A stretch of DNA of 64,000 nucleotides from KBS50 sp042666615 (GCF_042666615.1 NZ_JBHTDD010000012.1:127639-191638), one strand, 5' to 3'. Shown: positions 1 to 9,203, counted from the stretch's first letter. The notes: a model not told the origin generated them from the letters alone. Numbers and translations are program-made.

Positions 1-535
1 CCGCGACCGGCGCGCCGATGGCCTGGACGAGGAAACCGCCCAGCCCCCGGCCGGCGATCTGGACGGTCGCGGCCGTGCCCATCAACAGCGAGTTCGCCGC
101 CACCAGTCGGTCCCTACCGACCACCGACGGGAGGTAGCTCTGCGCCGCGACGTCGAAGAACACCGTGCCCACCCCGGCGAGCAGCACCACGGCGTACAAC
201 TGGCCGATGGTCAGCAGACCCATCCACCAGGCCACCGGCACCGACGCGAAGAGCACGGCCCGCGCCAGGTCGGCGAGAACCATGGTGATCCGGTGGGAGG
301 CGCGATCCACCCAGACGCCGGCCGGCAGTCCCAGCACCAGGAACGCGGCGGTGCTCAGCACGCCGAGCAAGCCCACCTGACCCGGTGTGGCATCCAGCAC
401 CGACACCGCGAGCACCGGTACCGCGAGGTAGCTGACCTGGATGCCGACCGTGTCGACCAGACCGGCGGCGTACAGGATGGAGAAGGAACGGGACCAGCGG
501 GCCGGGCGTACCGATTCGGTGGTGGTGGCCGTCAT
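1..535 (-). CDS. MFS transporter, N-terminal part (cut by window edge)
   Basis: This minus-strand reading frame starts at the ATG at 535 and runs off the left edge, so about 178 N-terminal residues are visible. They contain several hydrophobic helices and the MFS signature between helices 2 and 3 (GxxxDRASHR-like, read as GVWVDRASHRMVLADL), followed by DVAAQSYLPSVV, typical of the enterobactin-exporter/macrolide-efflux type of MFS permease. The family exports small molecules or drugs by proton antiport at the cytoplasmic membrane. It is divergent from the ArsR/DUF5937 regulator at 609, a common efflux-plus-repressor arrangement, so control by that regulator is inferred. The C-terminal half lies outside the window and the substrate is unknown. 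Confidence 0.85.
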   Translation of the reverse strand, partial: MTATTTESVRPARWSRSFSILYAAGLVDTVGIQVSYLAVPVLAVSVLDATPGQVGLLGVLSTAAFLVLGLPAGVWVDRASHRITMVLADLARAVLFASVPVAWWMGLLTIGQLYAVVLLAGVGTVFFDVAAQSYLPSVVGRDRLVAANSLLMGTAATVQIAGRGLGGFLVQAIGAPVA

Positions 536-608
536 ACGGGTCACGCTGCCGGGGCCGTAGGGTCGGGTCGACGTTTTTGATCCTGGTCGAATCCACCGGA
601 GGTCGCGG

Positions 609-1646
609 GTGTTGCGGGTCGGGCTGGGCACGCGGGACCTGGCGAACATCAGGTTCGCGACGTCGCCGTTGTGGGAGGTGGTCGCCAGCGTGCGGGTCGC
701 CAAGTCGCCCCGGTCGTTCCCGGAACACCTGTCCTGGAGCAGCCGGGCACGGTCCCGACTCGCGGGCGTCCAGTGGCAGCTGCTCGCGGACCTGGTCGCC
801 ATGCCCACGAAAGTCATTCCGTCCTTTCTCTGCCCGCCGCCGACCTCGCCCCGGCCCACCCTGGACGAGGAGCTCGCCGCGCTTCCCACGGCCACCGCGC
901 CCGACGCGGTCCGAACCTGTCTGGCCCGCCTGGGCGAGCCCGCCACACCCCGGGTGGCCGCGCTGCTGGCCGACCCGGAGACGGGACTGGCTCGGCTCGG
1001 CCAGGAGATCCGCGGATACTTCGACGCTACGATCGCCCCCTACTGGTCGCGGATGCTGACCCTGCTGGACCGGCAGGTTCTGGTCGGAAGCGAGCGCATC
1101 GCCGCGACCGGACTGGCCGGGCTGCTCAACCAGCTGAGTCCGCACGTTTCCCTGGACGGCGAGACCCTGCGGGTGAACCACCTGCACGCCGCCGGCGACA
1201 TCCGGCTGGACGGCCGTGGACTGCTCCTCGTGCCGTCGATCTTCGCCGGACCGCGGGTCTTCTCCAACCTGGGTAGTTCCCGCCAGCCCACCCTGCGGTA
1301 CCCGGTGGGCGGGACCGCCGTGCTGTGGGAACGTCCCGATCGGGCCGTCGGCCGGTCCCTGGGTCGGGTGCTCGGCCGTACCCGGGCGAGGTTGCTGCAC
1401 GAACTGGCCGTGCCGGCCTCGACCACCGATCTGGCGACCCGCTGCGGCCTGGCGGCCGGCACGGTGTCGTTGCACCTCACCGCGCTGCGCGACGCCGGGT
1501 TGGTGAGTTCCCATCGGTCCGGCCGCTACCTGCTGTACGCGCGGACCAGCGCGGCCGAGGCGATGCTCGCCGGCGCCGGTGCCACCAGCGACGTACCGTC
1601 GGCATCGGCGCATGATCGCGGATGTCGGGTTTCGGCAGGGCGTTGA
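609..1646 (+). CDS. ArsR-type transcriptional regulator with DUF5937 domain
   Basis: A 345-residue protein. The N-terminal 250 residues fit the DUF5937 fold (FATSPLWEVVASVRV near the start) found in actinobacterial ArsR-like regulators. The C-terminal third is a winged helix-turn-helix (LATRCGLAAGTVSLHLTALRDAGLV, then a YLLYART wing). The start is the GTG at 609, five bases behind a GGAGG Shine-Dalgarno. It diverges from the MFS exporter, with only about 70 bases between them, and probably represses that gene and itself. No metal-binding cysteines typical of ArsR/SmtB are visible, so the inducer is more likely an organic compound; that is inference. Confidence 0.85.
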   Translation: MLRVGLGTRDLANIRFATSPLWEVVASVRVAKSPRSFPEHLSWSSRARSRLAGVQWQLLADLVAMPTKVIPSFLCPPPTSPRPTLDEELAALPTATAPDAVRTCLARLGEPATPRVAALLADPETGLARLGQEIRGYFDATIAPYWSRMLTLLDRQVLVGSERIAATGLAGLLNQLSPHVSLDGETLRVNHLHAAGDIRLDGRGLLLVPSIFAGPRVFSNLGSSRQPTLRYPVGGTAVLWERPDRAVGRSLGRVLGRTRARLLHELAVPASTTDLATRCGLAAGTVSLHLTALRDAGLVSSHRSGRYLLYARTSAAEAMLAGAGATSDVPSASAHDRGCRVSAGR

Positions 1647-1710
1647 ACGGGTCGGACCGCTCACGTCATGCTGTGGGGCGATTCGAACCCGACGATCGGA
1701 GGGGCCGAGG

Positions 1711-1935
1711 ATGACCTCGCCTTCGCGTGACCTGGAAGAGCCGGACGGGGGCCCCACGGCTGACCACGAGCTCACGGCCGAGGGGGATTCCTGTCGGGAT
1801 CACGCGTATGGCGCGCCTCCGCCCGAGGACGAGCCCGACATGTGGATCGGGCCAGGACCCGCCGTCCAACCGGAGCGCGATGACGTCGCGCGGGCCGACG
1901 ACGGCGATTTCCAGATCTACGGGAAGGACGAATGA
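1711..1935 (+). CDS. small acidic hypothetical protein
   Basis: A 74-residue soluble, acidic, low-complexity protein (many Asp, Glu, Pro). The ATG at 1711 follows a GGAGGGGC ribosome site at about 1698-1705. No known domain is recognised and no membrane segment is visible. Its stop overlaps the ATG of the next gene by four bases (ATGA), so the two are almost certainly co-translated. A role as a small partner or regulator of the membrane protein encoded next is only a guess from this coupling. Confidence 0.6.
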   Translation: MTSPSRDLEEPDGGPTADHELTAEGDSCRDHAYGAPPPEDEPDMWIGPGPAVQPERDDVARADDGDFQIYGKDE

Positions 1936-2978
1936 CCCGGTCCGGCGGCTCACCGTCGACTCCGGAGAAGCTGGGCTGGAGCGGCACCGTCCGGATGCCG
2001 GATTTGTGGGATCCGCTCACCTCGCCGGACACCGCGGTGACGTTCAGCAAACTCGTTCGGGCGCGTCACCACCGGTCGGACCCCGATCTGCGGGCCGAGG
2101 CGGAGGCGGCCAGGGTCGCCCTGTGGCGCGAGTTCGTGGCCCAGCACGGGCGGGTCGTCGACAGCTTCTACTGCGGCAACCTCGTCGGCGGCTGCGCGAT
2201 GACCGAACAGATCACGCACGCGGGACGGCGGACCGCGGTCACCCGCACACTGCACCCGGTGCTCAACTCGTCCGTGCCGGAGTTCACCGCGCTGGAGGCG
2301 ACCTGCAACGAACTCGTCGCCGACGCCAACGCCGGCCTGGGCCGCAGCCAGTCGCGCGAGTTGGCCGTGGTCACCGACGGCGTCTTCTCGGCGATGACCC
2401 GGGTGCTCCGGGCGGCGGACGAGTGGGCCGCGACGCCGCCCAAGGACGAGCAGTACCTCGCCGACCGGCTGCGCGCCGCCACCGAGGAGGTGGCCCAGGC
2501 GAAGCGGCGGGTACGGGCGGCGGTGCGGCGGGAGGCGAGCTTCATCTACCTCCAGGGCGTCCTCGGCGGAGCGGTCCTCACCCTGCTGCTCTGCGTCCTG
2601 CTCGGGGTGGCGAACACCCGCTACTGGCCCACCACGGTCGACCCGGGCCCGTTCGTCGGCGCCCTCGTCTTCGGTCTGCTGGGCGCGGTGACCAGTGTGT
2701 TCCAGCGCATCTCGGGCGACGAGGTGGTGTTGACGTTCACACCGTCCCGGCTCCGGATGCTCGCCCTCGGCGCCCTGCGACCCGTCGTCGGGGCGACATT
2801 CGGCGCCGTGGCCCATTTCGGCCTCGTGGGTGGCGTCCTCGGCGCCACCGCGAGCAGTGCCGGGGTCACCGCGGCCGTCGGTCTCTCCGCGATCGCCGGC
2901 TTCGCCGCCGGGTTCAGCGAGCGCTTCGCGACCGACGTGGTCCGGCGGACCAACCCGCCGCCGAACGGCACGCCGTAG
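1932..2978 (+). CDS. hypothetical membrane protein, C-terminal transmembrane bundle
   Basis: A 348-residue protein of unrecognised family. The first 200 residues are hydrophilic and largely helical (AEAEAARVALWREFVAQHG; ATEEVAQAKRRVRAAVRR). The last third has about four hydrophobic segments (VLGGAVLTLLLCVLLGVAN, PFVGALVFGLLGAVTSVF, PVVGATFGAVAHFGLVGGVLG, VTAAVGLSAIAGFAAGF). The layout suggests a cytoplasmic sensor or scaffold region anchored by a C-terminal membrane domain. The start ATG at 1932 overlaps the preceding stop. Function unknown; conserved neighbours would be the best clue. Confidence 0.7.
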   Translation: MTRSGGSPSTPEKLGWSGTVRMPDLWDPLTSPDTAVTFSKLVRARHHRSDPDLRAEAEAARVALWREFVAQHGRVVDSFYCGNLVGGCAMTEQITHAGRRTAVTRTLHPVLNSSVPEFTALEATCNELVADANAGLGRSQSRELAVVTDGVFSAMTRVLRAADEWAATPPKDEQYLADRLRAATEEVAQAKRRVRAAVRREASFIYLQGVLGGAVLTLLLCVLLGVANTRYWPTTVDPGPFVGALVFGLLGAVTSVFQRISGDEVVLTFTPSRLRMLALGALRPVVGATFGAVAHFGLVGGVLGATASSAGVTAAVGLSAIAGFAAGFSERFATDVVRRTNPPPNGTP

Positions 2979-3005
2979 GGGTCCCGCACCGTGTCGGGTC
3001 CGGGT

Positions 3006-3011
3006 CATACT
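3006..3011 (+). promoter_or_regulatory. putative -10 box of a leaderless LysE gene
   Basis: CATACT lies exactly six bases upstream of the ATG at 3018, the spacing expected when transcription starts at the first base of the codon. No Shine-Dalgarno is present between it and the start. It is a weak match to the actinobacterial TANNNT pattern, so this is a prediction only. Confidence 0.35.
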
Positions 3012-3017
3012 CCGACA

Positions 3018-3644
3018 ATGGTGGAACTCATCGCGTTCGTCGGAGTGTCGCTGATCGTCATCTGCACGCCGGGGCCGGACACGGCGCTGACCGTCCGGAA
3101 CGCGCTGGCCGGTGGGCGTCGGAGCGGGGTCTGGACGGCGGCGGGAGTCGCCACCGGGCAGGCGGTGTGGACGGTCGCGGCGAGTCTGGGCATCGCCAGC
3201 CTGATCCAGGCGTCGGAACCGGTGTTCCTCACGATGAAGTATCTCGGCGCGGCGTACCTGATCTATCTGGGCATCCAGTCGCTGCTGGCGGCGCGACGGG
3301 CGGGACCCGCGGGCCTGGCCGCCGCAGGCCCGGCCGTCGACCGTACCCGGGGCCGGTCGCTGAGCCAGGGCCTCATCAACGACCTGGCGAACCCGAAGAT
3401 GGCGGCGTTCTTCCTGAGCCTGCTTCCCCAGTTCGCGCCGGCCGACCAGCGCGCGCTGCCGGTCATGCTCGGCCTGGGTCTGCTGTTCAGCCTGCTGACC
3501 TTCGCCTGGCTGTCGCTCTACAGCCTTGCCATCGACAGGCTGCGGGCGCTGTTCACCCGGTCCCGGGTGCGGCGGACGCTCGACGCGATCGCCGGCTCGG
3601 TCCTGATCGCGTTCGGTGCCCGGCTGGCGCTCACCCGGACCTGA
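3018..3644 (+). CDS. LysE/RhtB-family exporter
   Basis: A 208-residue membrane protein of the length usual for the LysE/RhtB amino-acid exporter family. Hallmarks are the N-terminal VICTPGPDTALTVRNAL motif in helix 1, the GxxxG-rich helix 2 region, YLIYLGIQSL, and LINDLANPKMAAFFLSLLPQF before helix 4. Members export amino acids or homoserine-lactone-like compounds by proton antiport. The chosen ATG lacks a ribosome site but sits six bases after a possible -10 element. It converges on a second LysE-type gene at 3737-4381. The substrate cannot be read from sequence. Confidence 0.88.
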   Translation: MVELIAFVGVSLIVICTPGPDTALTVRNALAGGRRSGVWTAAGVATGQAVWTVAASLGIASLIQASEPVFLTMKYLGAAYLIYLGIQSLLAARRAGPAGLAAAGPAVDRTRGRSLSQGLINDLANPKMAAFFLSLLPQFAPADQRALPVMLGLGLLFSLLTFAWLSLYSLAIDRLRALFTRSRVRRTLDAIAGSVLIAFGARLALTRT

Positions 3645-3653
3645 GGGGAGCCA

Positions 3654-3725
3654 CCGCCGGCCTGACGGGCCCGCCGGCCTGACGGGCCCGCCGGCCTGAC
3701 AGGACCCCGCCGGCCTGACAGGACC
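3654..3725. repeat. short GC-rich tandem repeat between convergent genes
   Basis: Four head-to-tail copies of a GC-rich unit beginning CCGCCGGCCTGAC. The first two copies are 17 bp and identical (3654-3670, 3671-3687). The next two are 19 bp and identical to each other, ending AGGACC (3688-3706, 3707-3725). A partial fifth unit follows. It occupies the gap between two convergent LysE-type genes and may act as a termination region or be a slippage-derived minisatellite. Confidence 0.85.
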
Positions 3726-3736
3726 CCGCCTGGCCG

Positions 3737-4381
3737 TCAGCGGTCGGAAACCGCGAGCCGCAGGCCGAGTCCGATGAGGACGGCGCCGCTCACCGCCTCC
3801 AGCCGACGTCGGATTGCCGGCCGACGGAACCACGACCCTGCCCGGCCGACCGCCGCCGCGAGGATGAGGTAGAACGCCACCTCGATCGCCACCTGCACCA
3901 CGGCCAGCAGCGCCGTCGTGGCGAACAGCGGCCGATCGGCCGGCACGAACTGCGGGTAGAAAGCAATCATGAAGACGGCTGCCTTCGGGTTGGCGAGCAT
4001 CACCACGGCTCCCTCGCCGAACGAACGCCACCAGCCGCGCCGGCTCACGGTGTCGGTGGCGGGCGGTGCCGCCGGACCGGCACCCCGGTCCCGCCACGCG
4101 CCCCGCCAAGCCCGGACACCGAGGTAGACCAGGAACGCCGCCCCGGCGAGACGCAGCACGACGTACGCGACCTGGGAGGCGGCGACCAGCGCGGCCAGCC
4201 CCGCGCCGGCGAACAACGCCCACAGGTAGAGGCCGGCTTCCAGGCCCAGCACCGTCGGCACCGCCCCGCGGAACCCGGCCAGCGCCGCGCGCCGGAAGAT
4301 CAGGGCCATCGCCGGGCCGGGTGACGCGGAGATCAGCAACACCGCGATCGAGAAGGCCGGCAGCGTCGTGACAAGGTCCAT
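3737..4381 (-). CDS. LysE/RhtB-family exporter
   Basis: A 214-residue member of the LysE/RhtB export family, transcribed towards the LysE-type gene at 3018. The helix 1 signature reads LLISASPGPAMALIFRRAALAG, followed by AAFLVYLGVRAWRGAW and VVMLANPKAAVFMIAFYPQFV, which match the conserved family blocks. Its sequence differs substantially from its neighbour, so the pair looks like two old paralogues rather than a recent duplication. Start at ATG 4381. Likely exports a small amino compound; substrate unknown. Confidence 0.87.
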   Translation of the reverse strand: MDLVTTLPAFSIAVLLISASPGPAMALIFRRAALAGFRGAVPTVLGLEAGLYLWALFAGAGLAALVAASQVAYVVLRLAGAAFLVYLGVRAWRGAWRDRGAGPAAPPATDTVSRRGWWRSFGEGAVVMLANPKAAVFMIAFYPQFVPADRPLFATTALLAVVQVAIEVAFYLILAAAVGRAGSWFRRPAIRRRLEAVSGAVLIGLGLRLAVSDR

Positions 4382-4528
4382 GCCGGCATCCTCCTGCCGG
4401 AGCCAGCCGAACTCAACCGATTCCGACCGGTCAGGACGCGGCGTCGAGGCTCTCGACCCGGATCGACGAGGTGCTGCGTCGCCGAACCCCGGCCGGTGGC
4501 GGCCTGCGGGACGTGCCGGCCTGACCGC

Positions 4529-5596
4529 CTATCCGAAGGGTGCCGGCACGCCGCAGGCCGCGCACGGTGGTCGGGTGAGGCGGTGGTAGCCGTGCGCGGC
4601 CTGACCGAGCGCGACGCCCCAGGCGAGGAAGACCACCTCGGTCCCGACCACCGCCCACGAGTCGGCAAGCCCTGCCCAGGTGGTGGTCCCGTCCGCCAGG
4701 GCGCCGCCGATCAGGCCGAGGCCGATCAGTCCGTACGCGGTGAGCGCCAACGCCACCAGGGCGGCTGGCACCAGGGCAAGCGGCGGTGGGACCGGGCACC
4801 CCGCCAGTCGCGGGACCCAGCGGGGGAACACCTGACCCCACCGGGCCGCCAGGCCGAGGGTCAGTAACCCGCCGACGGTCGGCACGAGGGTGAGCGTCCA
4901 CCCGGTCGTCCCGTCCATGTCGGTGAGTACCTCCCGGTGTACGTCCGCGGGTATGCCCATCGGCACCCCGAGCAACCAGATCGCGTGCGGCACGGTGAAG
5001 CCGAGGACCGGCAGCAGGAATCCGGCGTACGCCCGGCGGCGCAGTTCGCGTGGCACGGGACGCGGCCCGGCCGGGGAGCGGCGATGCGGGCACCGCGACC
5101 GGAGCGCCACGGCGATGGCCGCCCACAGCAGTCCACCACCGGTCAGCCCGAGCCGGTGCGCGATGTCCCGCCAGTCGGTCGGATGACCGGTCAGTCCGGC
5201 CGGGATCTCGAACACGAGGTGCATCGGGAAGGCGAGCACCAGCAGGGTCAGCGCGGCCGTCCAGGCACCGGCGGTGGCGACCAGCGCCGGCAATCGGCGC
5301 AGCACGACGGCCAGCAGAACGAGCGCGACACAGAGTCCGACGGCTCCCCAACCGGCCCAGAACGACAGGGAGCGCACCGCGTCGGCGCCACAGCCGGTGG
5401 CGGCGTCCGGCGCGTCGGGCGGGTCGGTCCGATCGCACGCGGTGTAGCCCCACCGACCGCCCGCCGCCCAGTACCAGCGGACCAACCCGTAACCGACGGC
5501 GAAGGCCGACGCCGCCAGTCGCCGCACCGGGAAGTGCCCCTCGGCGAACGAAGGCGCACTGTCTGGCGCACTACCTGGCTGCTCCCGTGTCGTCAC
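4529..5596 (-). CDS. hypothetical polytopic membrane protein
   Basis: A 355-residue protein with about eight predicted transmembrane stretches (for example SFWAGWGAVGLCVALVLLAVVL, AWTAALTLLVLAFPMHLVF, AGFLLPVLGFTVPHAIWLLGVPMGI, ALVPAALVALALTAYGLIGLGLIGGAL). The C terminus carries a CAACGVPAPFG tail and an external loop has paired cysteines (TACDRTDPP and ATGCGADAV). I do not recognise the family; similar proteins in actinomycetes are annotated only as membrane proteins. It is flanked by a LysE exporter and a dehydrogenase transcribed in the same direction but with gaps of about 95-150 bases, so an operon is uncertain. Confidence 0.7.
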   Translation of the reverse strand: MTTREQPGSAPDSAPSFAEGHFPVRRLAASAFAVGYGLVRWYWAAGGRWGYTACDRTDPPDAPDAATGCGADAVRSLSFWAGWGAVGLCVALVLLAVVLRRLPALVATAGAWTAALTLLVLAFPMHLVFEIPAGLTGHPTDWRDIAHRLGLTGGGLLWAAIAVALRSRCPHRRSPAGPRPVPRELRRRAYAGFLLPVLGFTVPHAIWLLGVPMGIPADVHREVLTDMDGTTGWTLTLVPTVGGLLTLGLAARWGQVFPRWVPRLAGCPVPPPLALVPAALVALALTAYGLIGLGLIGGALADGTTTWAGLADSWAVVGTEVVFLAWGVALGQAAHGYHRLTRPPCAACGVPAPFG

Positions 5597-5690
5597 GGCT
5601 CAACCATGGTGGCCGGGCCTGGTGGGGTCATGGCTCTCGCGGGGGAAGCGTCTCCCCCGGGCGGGCCGACCGATCGGTCAGCCGGACGGG

Positions 5691-8498
5691 TCAGCCGGTC
5701 GCCTCGTCGAGCAGTTCGAGCAGGTGCCGGTACGGTCGCCCGGTCGCCCGGGCCATGCCGATCTCGCAGGTGCGGTTCAGCGAGGCGTACGCGTCGAAGT
5801 CCCGCTCACGCACGGCGGCGGCCTCCTCACGGGTGGCCGCGGCGGTGAGTTCGGGTCGCAGCAGCCCGCGGTCGCCGGCGAAACCGCAGCACTGCCAGCC
5901 GTCGGGGACCACCACCTCGTCGGCGATGGCGCGGGCGACGGTCAGGATCGCGTCGTCGATCCCCAACCGGGTGGACGAGCAGGTGGGGTGCAGGGCCAGC
6001 GAGCCCAGCCCGCGCCGCACGGTGAGCCGGGGCAGCAGGTCGGTCGCGGCGAACGCGACCGCGTCGACGATCCGCAGGTCGGCGCCCAGCCCGGCGTACC
6101 CCTCGGTGCAGGACGCGGCGTCGCAGACGACCGGGAGGGCGCCGTCGCGGCTGGCCTCCCGCAGCACCGGAAGCACCCGGTCCCGCACGACGGCGTGGCC
6201 GTCGGTCAGTCCCTTCGACGACCACGGCGTGCCGCAGCACATGCCGGCGATCGGGTCCGGCACCAGCAGCCGGAGGCCGGCACGGTCGGCGAGGCGGCGC
6301 ACCGCGGCCGTGACACCGTCGCGACCGGTGCGAGCGCCGGACCGGGGGTCGGGACCGAACATGGTGCCCAGGCAGGACGGGACGTACACGGCGTCGGGCT
6401 CACCGGCCGGGTGCAGCCGGCGAGCGACGCCCCCGGCGGGCAGGTCACGCCGCCACTGCGGCACCCGCCCGGCACCGCCCAGTCGACGGGCCGCTCTGGT
6501 GGCCCCTTCGGGTACGGCCGGTGGCAGGACGGCGGCGGCGTCGAGGCCGCGGGCCATGATCCGGGTGGCGGTCTCCCAGTGGCGGGCGGCCGTCCGCCAA
6601 CCGGCTCGCGCCATCGGCCCGCGCGTCTCGGCGCGCAATCGCTTCACCAGGTCACCGGTATTGATCAGCACGGGGCAGGCGGTGGCGCACATGCCGTCCA
6701 CGGCGCAGGTGTCCACGGCGTCGTAGCCGTAGTCGGCGCGCAGTTCCCGGGCCAGCGAGGCGTTCCCGGCGGTCTCGGCGGTGGCGATCTCCCGGCGCAG
6801 CACGATGCGCTGCCGGGGCGTGGTGGTCAGGTCGCGGCTCGGGCAGACCGGTTCGCAGTATCCACACTCGACACACTTGTCCACCTCGGGTTCGACCGCC
6901 GGCACCGTCTTGAGGTGCCGCAGGTGGATCTCCGGGTCGTCGCTGAGCAGCACACCGGGGTTGAGCATCCCCGCCGGGTCACACAGGGCCTTCAGCTCGC
7001 GCATCACGTCGTAGAGTTCGTCGCCGAACTGCCGGCGGACGTACGGTGCCATCACCCGTCCGGTGCCGTGTTCGGCCTTGAGGGTGCCACCCCGGGCCAG
7101 CACGGCGTCGACCATGTCCTCGGTGAACGCGGCGTACCGGTCCGGCGGCTCCCCGTCCGGGAACCGTTCGGTGAGCATGAAGTGCAGGTTGCCGTCCTTG
7201 GCGTGGCCGAAGATGACGCTGCCGGCGTAGTCGTGCCGGTCGAACAGCTCGGCCAGCTCGCCGCACAGGTCGGCGAGTTCCGGCACCGGGACGGCGACGT
7301 CCTCCAGCAGGGCGGTGCTGCCGGCGGGCCGCGCGCCGGCCACCGCGGCGTACAGGCCCTTACGGATGTGCCACAGCGCGGCCCGGGCAGATGCATCGCG
7401 GCTCAGCCGCGCCGGGGCGGTCAGCGGCAGATCGGCCAGCACCGGCTCGGCTGTCCGGACCCGGTCGACGAGCGTCTCCGGATCCGGCTCCTGCCACTCC
7501 ACCAGCAGCGCGGCGTGGTCGCGAACCGCCAGGATGCGCAGCGCGGCGTCGGCCCTGGGGTCGCGCTGGGCGACCCGCAGGGCGGCGGCGTCCAGCAGTT
7601 CGACCGCCGCCGGGCCGGCGGCCACCAGCGCCGGCATGGCCGCCATCGCCCGGTGCAGGGTGTCGAAGACCAGCAGGCCGGTAGCGGCGTGCCGACGCAC
7701 GGGTACGGTCCGGAAGGTCGCCTCCGCCACGAACGCGAGGGTGCCCTCGCTGCCCACCACCAGCCGGGTGAGCAGCGCGCTCGGCGAGACGTGGTCGAGG
7801 AACGCGTTGAGGCCGTACCCCATGGTGTTCTTCATGGCGAACTGCGCCGCGACGCGGCGTACCGAGTCAGGGTTGGACCGCACCCGGTCCCGCAGCCGGG
7901 ACAGGCCGGCGAACAGGTCGGGCTCGGTGGCCCGCAGCCGGTCGTCGGCGTCGGCGGCACCGGTGTCCAGGACGGTGCCGCTGGGCAGCACCAGCACCAC
8001 CGAGTCGAGGGTGCGGTACGTGTTGTGTTCGGTGCCGCAGGTCATGCCGCTGGAGTTGTTGGCGACGACCCCACCGACCGTGCAGGCCGACTCGCTGGCC
8101 GGGTCGGGGCCGAGCCTACGGCCGTACGGGCCGAGCCTGTTGTTCACCTGGCGCAGCACGACGCCCGGCTGCACCCGGACCCGGAGGCCACCGTCCAGCA
8201 CCGTCACGTCGCGGAAGTGCCGGCGGGTGTCGACAAGCAGCTGGTCGCTCACCGCCTGACCGCTCAGGCTGGTGCCGCCGGACCGGAAGGTCAGCGGTAC
8301 GCCGGCGGCCGCCCCGGCCCGCAGCAGCGCCGCCACCTGGCCGGCGTCGGTGGGGACCGCGACCGCGCGGGGACGCAGCAGGTAGTGCGAGGCGTCGTGG
8401 GCGAGCTTCAACCGGTCGGTGGCCCGGGTGCGCACCGTGCCGGGTACGGCCGAGGCCAGCGCAGCGAGGTCCGGATCGACGGCTGCGGTCCGACTCAC
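5691..8498 (-). CDS. FAD-binding and Fe-S oxidoreductase (GlcD-GlcF fusion; D-lactate/glycolate dehydrogenase type)
   Basis: A 935-residue two-part enzyme. The first half is an FAD-binding PCMH domain (FRSGGTSLSGQ near residues 71-81; ESACTVGGVVANNSSGM) plus the FAD-oxidase C-terminal domain (FGHAKDGNLHFMLTERF, KAEHGTGRVMAPYVRRQFG). The second half has two ferredoxin-like clusters (CVECGYCEPVCPSR and CAVDGMCATACP) and two cysteine-rich CCG domains (GMCCGTPWSSKG; GWQCCGFAGDRG). This is the layout of membrane-associated D-lactate, glycolate or D-2-hydroxyglutarate dehydrogenases that pass electrons to the respiratory chain. Which 2-hydroxy acid is used cannot be decided here. It is divergent from the small membrane protein at 8589. 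Confidence 0.88.
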   Translation of the reverse strand: MSRTAAVDPDLAALASAVPGTVRTRATDRLKLAHDASHYLLRPRAVAVPTDAGQVAALLRAGAAAGVPLTFRSGGTSLSGQAVSDQLLVDTRRHFRDVTVLDGGLRVRVQPGVVLRQVNNRLGPYGRRLGPDPASESACTVGGVVANNSSGMTCGTEHNTYRTLDSVVLVLPSGTVLDTGAADADDRLRATEPDLFAGLSRLRDRVRSNPDSVRRVAAQFAMKNTMGYGLNAFLDHVSPSALLTRLVVGSEGTLAFVAEATFRTVPVRRHAATGLLVFDTLHRAMAAMPALVAAGPAAVELLDAAALRVAQRDPRADAALRILAVRDHAALLVEWQEPDPETLVDRVRTAEPVLADLPLTAPARLSRDASARAALWHIRKGLYAAVAGARPAGSTALLEDVAVPVPELADLCGELAELFDRHDYAGSVIFGHAKDGNLHFMLTERFPDGEPPDRYAAFTEDMVDAVLARGGTLKAEHGTGRVMAPYVRRQFGDELYDVMRELKALCDPAGMLNPGVLLSDDPEIHLRHLKTVPAVEPEVDKCVECGYCEPVCPSRDLTTTPRQRIVLRREIATAETAGNASLARELRADYGYDAVDTCAVDGMCATACPVLINTGDLVKRLRAETRGPMARAGWRTAARHWETATRIMARGLDAAAVLPPAVPEGATRAARRLGGAGRVPQWRRDLPAGGVARRLHPAGEPDAVYVPSCLGTMFGPDPRSGARTGRDGVTAAVRRLADRAGLRLLVPDPIAGMCCGTPWSSKGLTDGHAVVRDRVLPVLREASRDGALPVVCDAASCTEGYAGLGADLRIVDAVAFAATDLLPRLTVRRGLGSLALHPTCSSTRLGIDDAILTVARAIADEVVVPDGWQCCGFAGDRGLLRPELTAAATREEAAAVRERDFDAYASLNRTCEIGMARATGRPYRHLLELLDEATG

Positions 8499-8588
8499 GT
8501 GACACTCCTCATGCTGGGCCGGGGGGTGTTTACGCTACGACGCGCCGGGAAGGTTCACATCTCGCCTGCCGGAAGGATTGAACCTGTC

Positions 8589-9203
8589 ATGCCCGGAAAG
8601 CACACCACCCTGCGTTCGATGCACGATCTGGGCCTCGCTGCCTGGTTCGGCGGTTCCCTGATGGGTGCGGTGGGCGTCAACAGCGCCGCCGCCGACGTCG
8701 ACGATCCGCGTCGCCGGCTGCCGACCGCCTCGACCGGCTGGGCCCGCTGGACCCCGGTGAACGCGGCCGCGATCGGCGCCCACCTGGTCGGGGCCGCCGG
8801 GGAGTTGGCGGTCGAGTCGCCCCGCGTCGCCTTCCAGAAGGGCGTCGGCACCATGAGTACGGTGAAGACCGGTCTCACCGTGGCGGCGCTCGCGGTCACC
8901 GGCTACAGCCGGATGCTCGGCAGGAGACTGGAGAATTCCGGGGAGGTGCCGGCCGAGGGCACCACGGAGCCGCACCAGCAGACCCCGGACCAGGTGGCGT
9001 CCGCGCAGCGGCAGCTCAAGGCGTTGCAGTGGGCCATCCCGGTGCTCACCGGGGCGCTCGTGGTGATTACCGCGTACGCCGGAGAGCAGCAGAAGCCCGG
9101 CCAGGTGTTCCGCGGAATGCTGAACCGCGGTCGGGGAATGGCCGGCAGGGCGGTGCCGATGGCGGCCCTCGCCGGGACGGCGCGGCGCTTTCGGCAGCGC
9201 TGA
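8589..9203 (+). CDS. hypothetical membrane protein
   Basis: A 204-residue protein starting MPGKHTTLRSMHDLGLAAWFGGSLMGAV. It has an N-terminal hydrophobic patch, a second around WTPVNAAAIGAHLVGAAGELAV, a third at TGLTVAALAVTGYSRMLG, and a fourth at ALQWAIPVLTGALVVITAY, with a basic C-terminal tail. The start ATG at 8589 follows a GGAAGG ribosome site. The family is not one I can name; similar sequences occur widely in actinomycetes without assigned function. It shares a short divergent promoter region (about 90 bases) with the FAD/Fe-S dehydrogenase. Confidence 0.7.
   Translation: MPGKHTTLRSMHDLGLAAWFGGSLMGAVGVNSAAADVDDPRRRLPTASTGWARWTPVNAAAIGAHLVGAAGELAVESPRVAFQKGVGTMSTVKTGLTVAALAVTGYSRMLGRRLENSGEVPAEGTTEPHQQTPDQVASAQRQLKALQWAIPVLTGALVVITAYAGEQQKPGQVFRGMLNRGRGMAGRAVPMAALAGTARRFRQR

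Noticed and set aside
1664..1700. GATTCGAACCC resembles the reverse complement of a tRNA T-loop
   Set aside because: The flanking bases do not form a T-stem (GTCGG against GCCCC on the minus strand) and no acceptor or anticodon stem fits in the short gap between genes.
5622..9203. A very long plus-strand open frame opposite the FAD/Fe-S dehydrogenase
   Set aside because: It is rich in Gly/Arg/Pro/His with no domain, typical of antisense frames in high-GC coding DNA; only its last 204 codons (8589-9203) have protein-like composition and a ribosome site.
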